DNA from: Bacteroidales bacterium
GTDB lineage: Bacteria > Bacteroidota > Bacteroidia > Bacteroidales > JAGOPY01
Length of the DNA stretch: 64,000 bases
Assembly: GCA_017991835.1 (NCBI GenBank)
Contig: JAGOPY010000013.1
Location: 35,307-99,306 of the forward strand
Direction: 5' to 3'
Shown here: one piece after another, positions 61,073 to 64,000 of the stretch
Layout of the letters: every line of letters begins with the position of its first letter
How positions within the stretch are numbered: position 1 is the first letter of the stretch
Position numbers and translations under genes: made by a program
Notes under the pieces: generated by a model
What the model saw: only the letters and a program-made list of their open reading frames with translations
Databases searched by the model: none
What the model was told of the DNA's origin: nothing

Positions 61073-61708
61073 ATGAAACCGATAAAAATCTATATCTTAA
61101 TAGTTCTTCTTCCGATAATTTCCTTTTCCCAACCGGCAGTTGATGTTCCTGTTAAAGATCCCGGTAATCTTATCGCTCAGATCGCCTATTTCTCCCGGAA
61201 CACTACCTCCATCACCGCCGGTTTCATCCAGGTAAAAGAAATGAGTTTCATGGAAGAAACGGTCACCTCTTCGGGCCGGTTTTATTTTCAGAAAGACGAC
61301 AAGGTCAGGTGGGAATACACCGAGCCTTTCAGCTACGCCATCATTGTCAGCGGCGATCGGATACGCATCATCGACGAAGGGAAGCAGAAGGATTTCGATG
61401 CGGGATCGGGACGGATGTTCAGGGAGGTAAGCCGGGTGATGACGGGGATGGTCGACGGGACGCTGCTGACCGACGGCCGGTTTGCAGTGAGCTGGCTCGA
61501 AGCGCCGGATTACTACCGGGCAGAGCTCGTCCCGGTCAGCGGCGCCATGAAGGACTACCTGTCAGGAATCGGATTGAAGCTGAATAAGACCGACCATTCG
61601 GTTGATGAACTGAAAATGGTGGAAAAGTCGGGCGATTACACGATCATTACTTTTAACAACAAAAAGTTCAATGCAACGATCCCTCCTGAGGTATTCGGCC
61701 TGGATTAG
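61073..61708 (+). CDS. LolA-like periplasmic carrier protein
   Basis: 211 residues, signal peptide IYILIVLLPIISFSQ. LolA fold: SITAGFIQVKEMSFMEETVTSSGRFYFQKDDKVRWEYTEPFSYAIIVSGDRIRIID. LolA moves lipoproteins from inner to outer membrane; paralogues in aryl polyene and flexirubin sets are thought to carry the lipid product. This one overlaps a lipoprotein gene by 38 bases, the same pairing as in those sets, so a dedicated carrier is more likely than the housekeeping LolA (inference). Confidence 0.88.
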   Translation: MKPIKIYILIVLLPIISFSQPAVDVPVKDPGNLIAQIAYFSRNTTSITAGFIQVKEMSFMEETVTSSGRFYFQKDDKVRWEYTEPFSYAIIVSGDRIRIIDEGKQKDFDAGSGRMFREVSRVMTGMVDGTLLTDGRFAVSWLEAPDYYRAELVPVSGAMKDYLSGIGLKLNKTDHSVDELKMVEKSGDYTIITFNNKKFNATIPPEVFGLD

Positions 61709-62063
61709 CCTGGTATTCCTGGCCGTATCCTGTTTTTCTCCCCGGATCACCGTTACGGGAGAGCAGCCGGCTTCTTACGACAAGACCCTGCAGCCAGGCC
61801 TTCCGGAGAAGATCATTTACAAGGCTACCGTGACGTTGCGGGGCCAGGAGCTGACCGGCAGGCTGATGCTGAAAAAGACGGATGACGACCGATACCGCGT
61901 AGCGTGGTACAGTGAGATGGGAATGACCTACCTGGAGGGAACGATGGACATCTCATCCGAAAAGAAAACGTTCATTATCCAGAACATTATTCCTGCCCTT
62001 GATAAGAAGATGTTTTTAAGGAAGTTTGAAAAGTCGGTAAGACAGGTCTATAACGATTCTTAA
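61671..62063 (+). CDS. small outer-membrane lipoprotein (LolB/DUF3261-like role)
   Basis: 130 residues. Lipobox LAVSC with Cys21 after a short hydrophobic signal (AWISLVFLAVSC). The mature part is beta-rich: IIYKATVTLRGQELTGRLMLKKTDDDRYRVAWYSEMGMTYLEGTMDI, in the style of LolB-like acceptors. Starts within the LolA-like gene (38-base overlap) and ends the operon. Probably the outer-membrane partner of the LolA-like carrier. Confidence 0.8.
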   Translation: MQRSLLRYSAWISLVFLAVSCFSPRITVTGEQPASYDKTLQPGLPEKIIYKATVTLRGQELTGRLMLKKTDDDRYRVAWYSEMGMTYLEGTMDISSEKKTFIIQNIIPALDKKMFLRKFEKSVRQVYNDS

Positions 62064-62112
62064 AATGGATTGGATGTCCGCCCACAAGGCTGCAAAGCTC
62101 CAACGATAATCC

Positions 62113-63642
62113 TTACCTATCAACCATGAACCTACCGCACCAGGTAACTTTTTGCTTCTCCCTGATCACGGCTATGTAAAATCCGGGCGGAAAGGATGAA
62201 ACATCAAATGAATAAGTCTCTTGGAAAACCGATATCTTTAATCCGGCCATTTTTTCGCCGAAAAGGTTAAAAATTTCCAGTTCTCTGTTACTTGCATAGA
62301 AGGTACTCAGGCTAATTTGCCGGAGTACGAAATTGATCCGGTCGGAAGCAGGATTCGGATAGATTGAGATGCCGGCTGATCCCGAAAATGGCGGAAACAA
62401 TTGAACAATTCCGACAGTAGTATCGCAACCGGAAGAATCGCACCCAATGCTATCGAGTTTCTGAATCCAGATGGATTGTTCCCAGTCCGGCTCTCCAAAT
62501 GCCATTCCCGTAATAATGAGTCCATTGTCTGAAGTAATCCGCATATCATTCAAATGGTTTTCGAAAGTAGGGTAATAACTATATCGTCGCATCCAAAGGC
62601 TATCGCCGTTTTCATCTGCTTTTAGTATCCAGCCGTAATTGCCGAATCCATCTGCAAATGCGCCCGTCCCTGAGACAATAATATCGCCATTTTCCAATTC
62701 TTCTACGGCAGAGCACCAGCCCATAAAGACCGTATCACTGTATTTCCGCTCCCAAATAATATTTCCGGATGTATCTGTTTTTTTCAGCCATATTTTATGA
62801 TCCGGGTAATCCGGATGTGGTTGTGATACGGCATAAGTACTTCCAATCAGATAATTGCCATCTTGTGAAAGAACAACTTGTGAATATCCGTCATCGTATA
62901 TACCACCATAGTATTTAATCCAAATCTGATTTCCGAGGCTATCTACTTTTAATAAGCCCCCATCAGTCAAGGTATTATTTCCAACCTTTTCCTTATCTAA
63001 TCCGATTAAAAAATAACCGTCAGGTAATTGAGCGATTGAATAACCACCATCTGACCAGTGTAATTGACCATAAGTATGTGACCATTTAATATTTCCGAGG
63101 CTATCTGTCCGGATCAGTATAATATCCTGATCATCTTCTGACACCCAAAATGTACCGGTAATAAGATAGCCGTTATCTGGCAATTGATTGCAAACCGTAA
63201 ATATTGTAGAGGTATAATATGTCGAAACCGTGTCGCCATATTTTCTGATCCAGCTTATATCACCAGCCTCATCAAATTTTACGAGAGTCCCGACATGCCT
63301 GATGGAATCTTGAATACCACCACTGATTGCGAATCCGCCATCTGATGTTTTTATGCAACCCCTCATAAAACCGGCATAATAGTTATGGAAATCTTCCCCA
63401 TATGTTTTCCACCACAGTTGGTTACCAACATCGTCGATGGCAGTAAGCACAATCCTTTTGAAAATATATTCACCAGAAGCCACACCACTGACTCCGGCAA
63501 TTACATAACCGTAATCCGTTTCAAGGATGCTTAAACTTGCGCTCCAATTGTCGTTGTTATACCGGTTGTTAAAATATATGAATTGAGCATTTAAGATCAA
63601 ATGTCCAAATAATAATATCAGGAAGAAGGGAACTTTTTTCAT
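62113..63642 (-). CDS. secreted propeller-like protein with T9SS tail
   Basis: 509 residues from the ATG at 63642 (signal FFLILLFGHLILNAQ); longer frames to 63687 add a poor leader. Repeats of about 50-60 residues with (D/E)(G/E)G(Y/F)(A/V/L)I(S/T/A)G and W(T/I/S)(K/R)(K/T)YG motifs (GGFAISGGIQ, NGYLITGTFW, DGYFLIGLD, NGDIIVSGTG, NGLIITGMAFG), a propeller-like layout common in Bacteroidota. A double Cys (IGCDSSGCDTT) precedes the T9SS type A domain (IYPNPASDRINFVL, FPPGFYIAVIREKQ). Convergent with the lipoprotein operon. Confidence 0.87.
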   Translation of the reverse strand: MKKVPFFLILLFGHLILNAQFIYFNNRYNNDNWSASLSILETDYGYVIAGVSGVASGEYIFKRIVLTAIDDVGNQLWWKTYGEDFHNYYAGFMRGCIKTSDGGFAISGGIQDSIRHVGTLVKFDEAGDISWIRKYGDTVSTYYTSTIFTVCNQLPDNGYLITGTFWVSEDDQDIILIRTDSLGNIKWSHTYGQLHWSDGGYSIAQLPDGYFLIGLDKEKVGNNTLTDGGLLKVDSLGNQIWIKYYGGIYDDGYSQVVLSQDGNYLIGSTYAVSQPHPDYPDHKIWLKKTDTSGNIIWERKYSDTVFMGWCSAVEELENGDIIVSGTGAFADGFGNYGWILKADENGDSLWMRRYSYYPTFENHLNDMRITSDNGLIITGMAFGEPDWEQSIWIQKLDSIGCDSSGCDTTVGIVQLFPPFSGSAGISIYPNPASDRINFVLRQISLSTFYASNRELEIFNLFGEKMAGLKISVFQETYSFDVSSFPPGFYIAVIREKQKVTWCGRFMVDR

Positions 63643-63670
63643 TGCAAAAGGTTTATGCAGCATTACTACT

Positions 63671-63710
63671 AAAAAAGATTCCCTCAATATTTCGTTATTG
63701 AAGGAATCTT
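63671..63710 (-). terminator. Rho-independent terminator, minus strand
   Basis: On the minus strand AAGATTCCTTCAAT pairs with ATTGAGGGAATCTT (one mismatch) and runs into TTTTTT. It ends the transcript of the partial gene at 63733. Confidence 0.8.
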
Positions 63711-63732
63711 AGCATTTAAGAATTCTATAAAT

Positions 63733-64000
63733 CTATTTTATTATATTTATTTTCAGGGTTTTATCAGTATTTCCATTAATAATTAACTTGATAGTATACA
63801 AGCCTGAGCAATATGAAGTCGTTCTCCTGATCAATTGATTTTGTTTTCCTTCAATCGGGCCTTCTTCAATAATTTGTATGTCTTCAAAACAATTTGCACA
63901 AGTATGATTTAATTTCATATGTGTAGTTCCTTCAAAGTTAAGCATTAAAATGTATATAATTTCTGTGGGTGTTTTTTTTGATAATAATTTTTTCTCCTGC
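63733..64000 (-). CDS. C-terminal end of a T9SS-tailed protein (partial, runs off the window)
   Basis: The minus-strand frame is open from 63733 to the window edge without a stop; a Met lies at 63945 but the true start is probably outside. The last residues RTTSYCSGLYTIKLIINGNTDKTLKINIIK look like the final strands of a T9SS type A domain. CANC and a second Cys may form a disulfide. The passenger cannot be seen. Confidence 0.6.
   Translation of the reverse strand, partial: QEKKLLSKKTPTEIIYILMLNFEGTTHMKLNHTCANCFEDIQIIEEGPIEGKQNQLIRRTTSYCSGLYTIKLIINGNTDKTLKINIIK

Overview
The window looks like a chromosomal piece of an uncultured or little-studied Bacteroidota (Bacteroidetes) bacterium. The signs are many secreted proteins with C-terminal type IX secretion (T9SS type A) sorting domains, a CarboxypepD-type TonB-dependent receptor, a LolA plus small lipoprotein pair, a plant-like GH13 branching enzyme, and promoters with the Bacteroidota -7 box TAnnTTTG, often without Shine-Dalgarno sites. 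No rRNA, tRNA, CRISPR array or complete insertion sequence was recognised.

Layout. (1) 0-4 kb: a repeat-rich secreted protein overlapping a T9SS-tailed protein. (2) 4-12.3 kb: an envelope locus with a periplasmic chaperone-like two-Ig protein, a MORN-like repeat protein, four paralogous small secreted proteins that look like fibre subunits, and a 1091-residue outer-membrane barrel with Ig-like, Cna/SdrD-like and SPOR-like parts. It resembles a chaperone-usher system in logic but not in recognisable sequence. (3) 12.3-22 kb: a worn, plastic region with an SDR enzyme, DUF4143-type and related ATPases (one broken), two toxin-antitoxin modules, an internally deleted LuxR-family response regulator, and three copies of one promoter. 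Two of those copies lead only into scars of a T9SS-tailed gene. (4) 22-28.5 kb: a YCF48-like T9SS protein, glgB, and a PQQ/FG-GAP-like T9SS protein.

(5) 28.5-42 kb and 55.3-62 kb: two halves of what looks like one type II polyketide / polyene-lipid gene set. Together they hold three ketosynthases with intact active sites, two chain-length-factor-like partners, a ketosynthase-like fragment, two acyl carrier proteins, a hotdog thioesterase, a methyltransferase, a BtrH-like acyltransferase, a sulfotransferase, a radical SAM protein, a TonB receptor, a CrtI-like desaturase, a polysaccharide deacetylase, LolA and a lipoprotein. The likely product is an acyl or polyene molecule built on ACP, tailored and sent to the outer membrane, related in logic to aryl polyene and flexirubin systems. 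No aromatic starter gene, ketoreductase or dehydratase is seen here. (6) 42-55.3 kb: between the halves lies a tandem duplication of about 6.5 kb, [palindromes - promoter - (AG)n leader - large propeller-like T9SS protein - beta-helix T9SS protein] x2.

The best candidates for something new are the chaperone/usher-like locus, the polyketide-like set with its BtrH/sulfotransferase/radical SAM module, the conserved response-regulator promoter, and heptanucleotide repeat arrays placed at the joint between secreted passengers and their T9SS tails.
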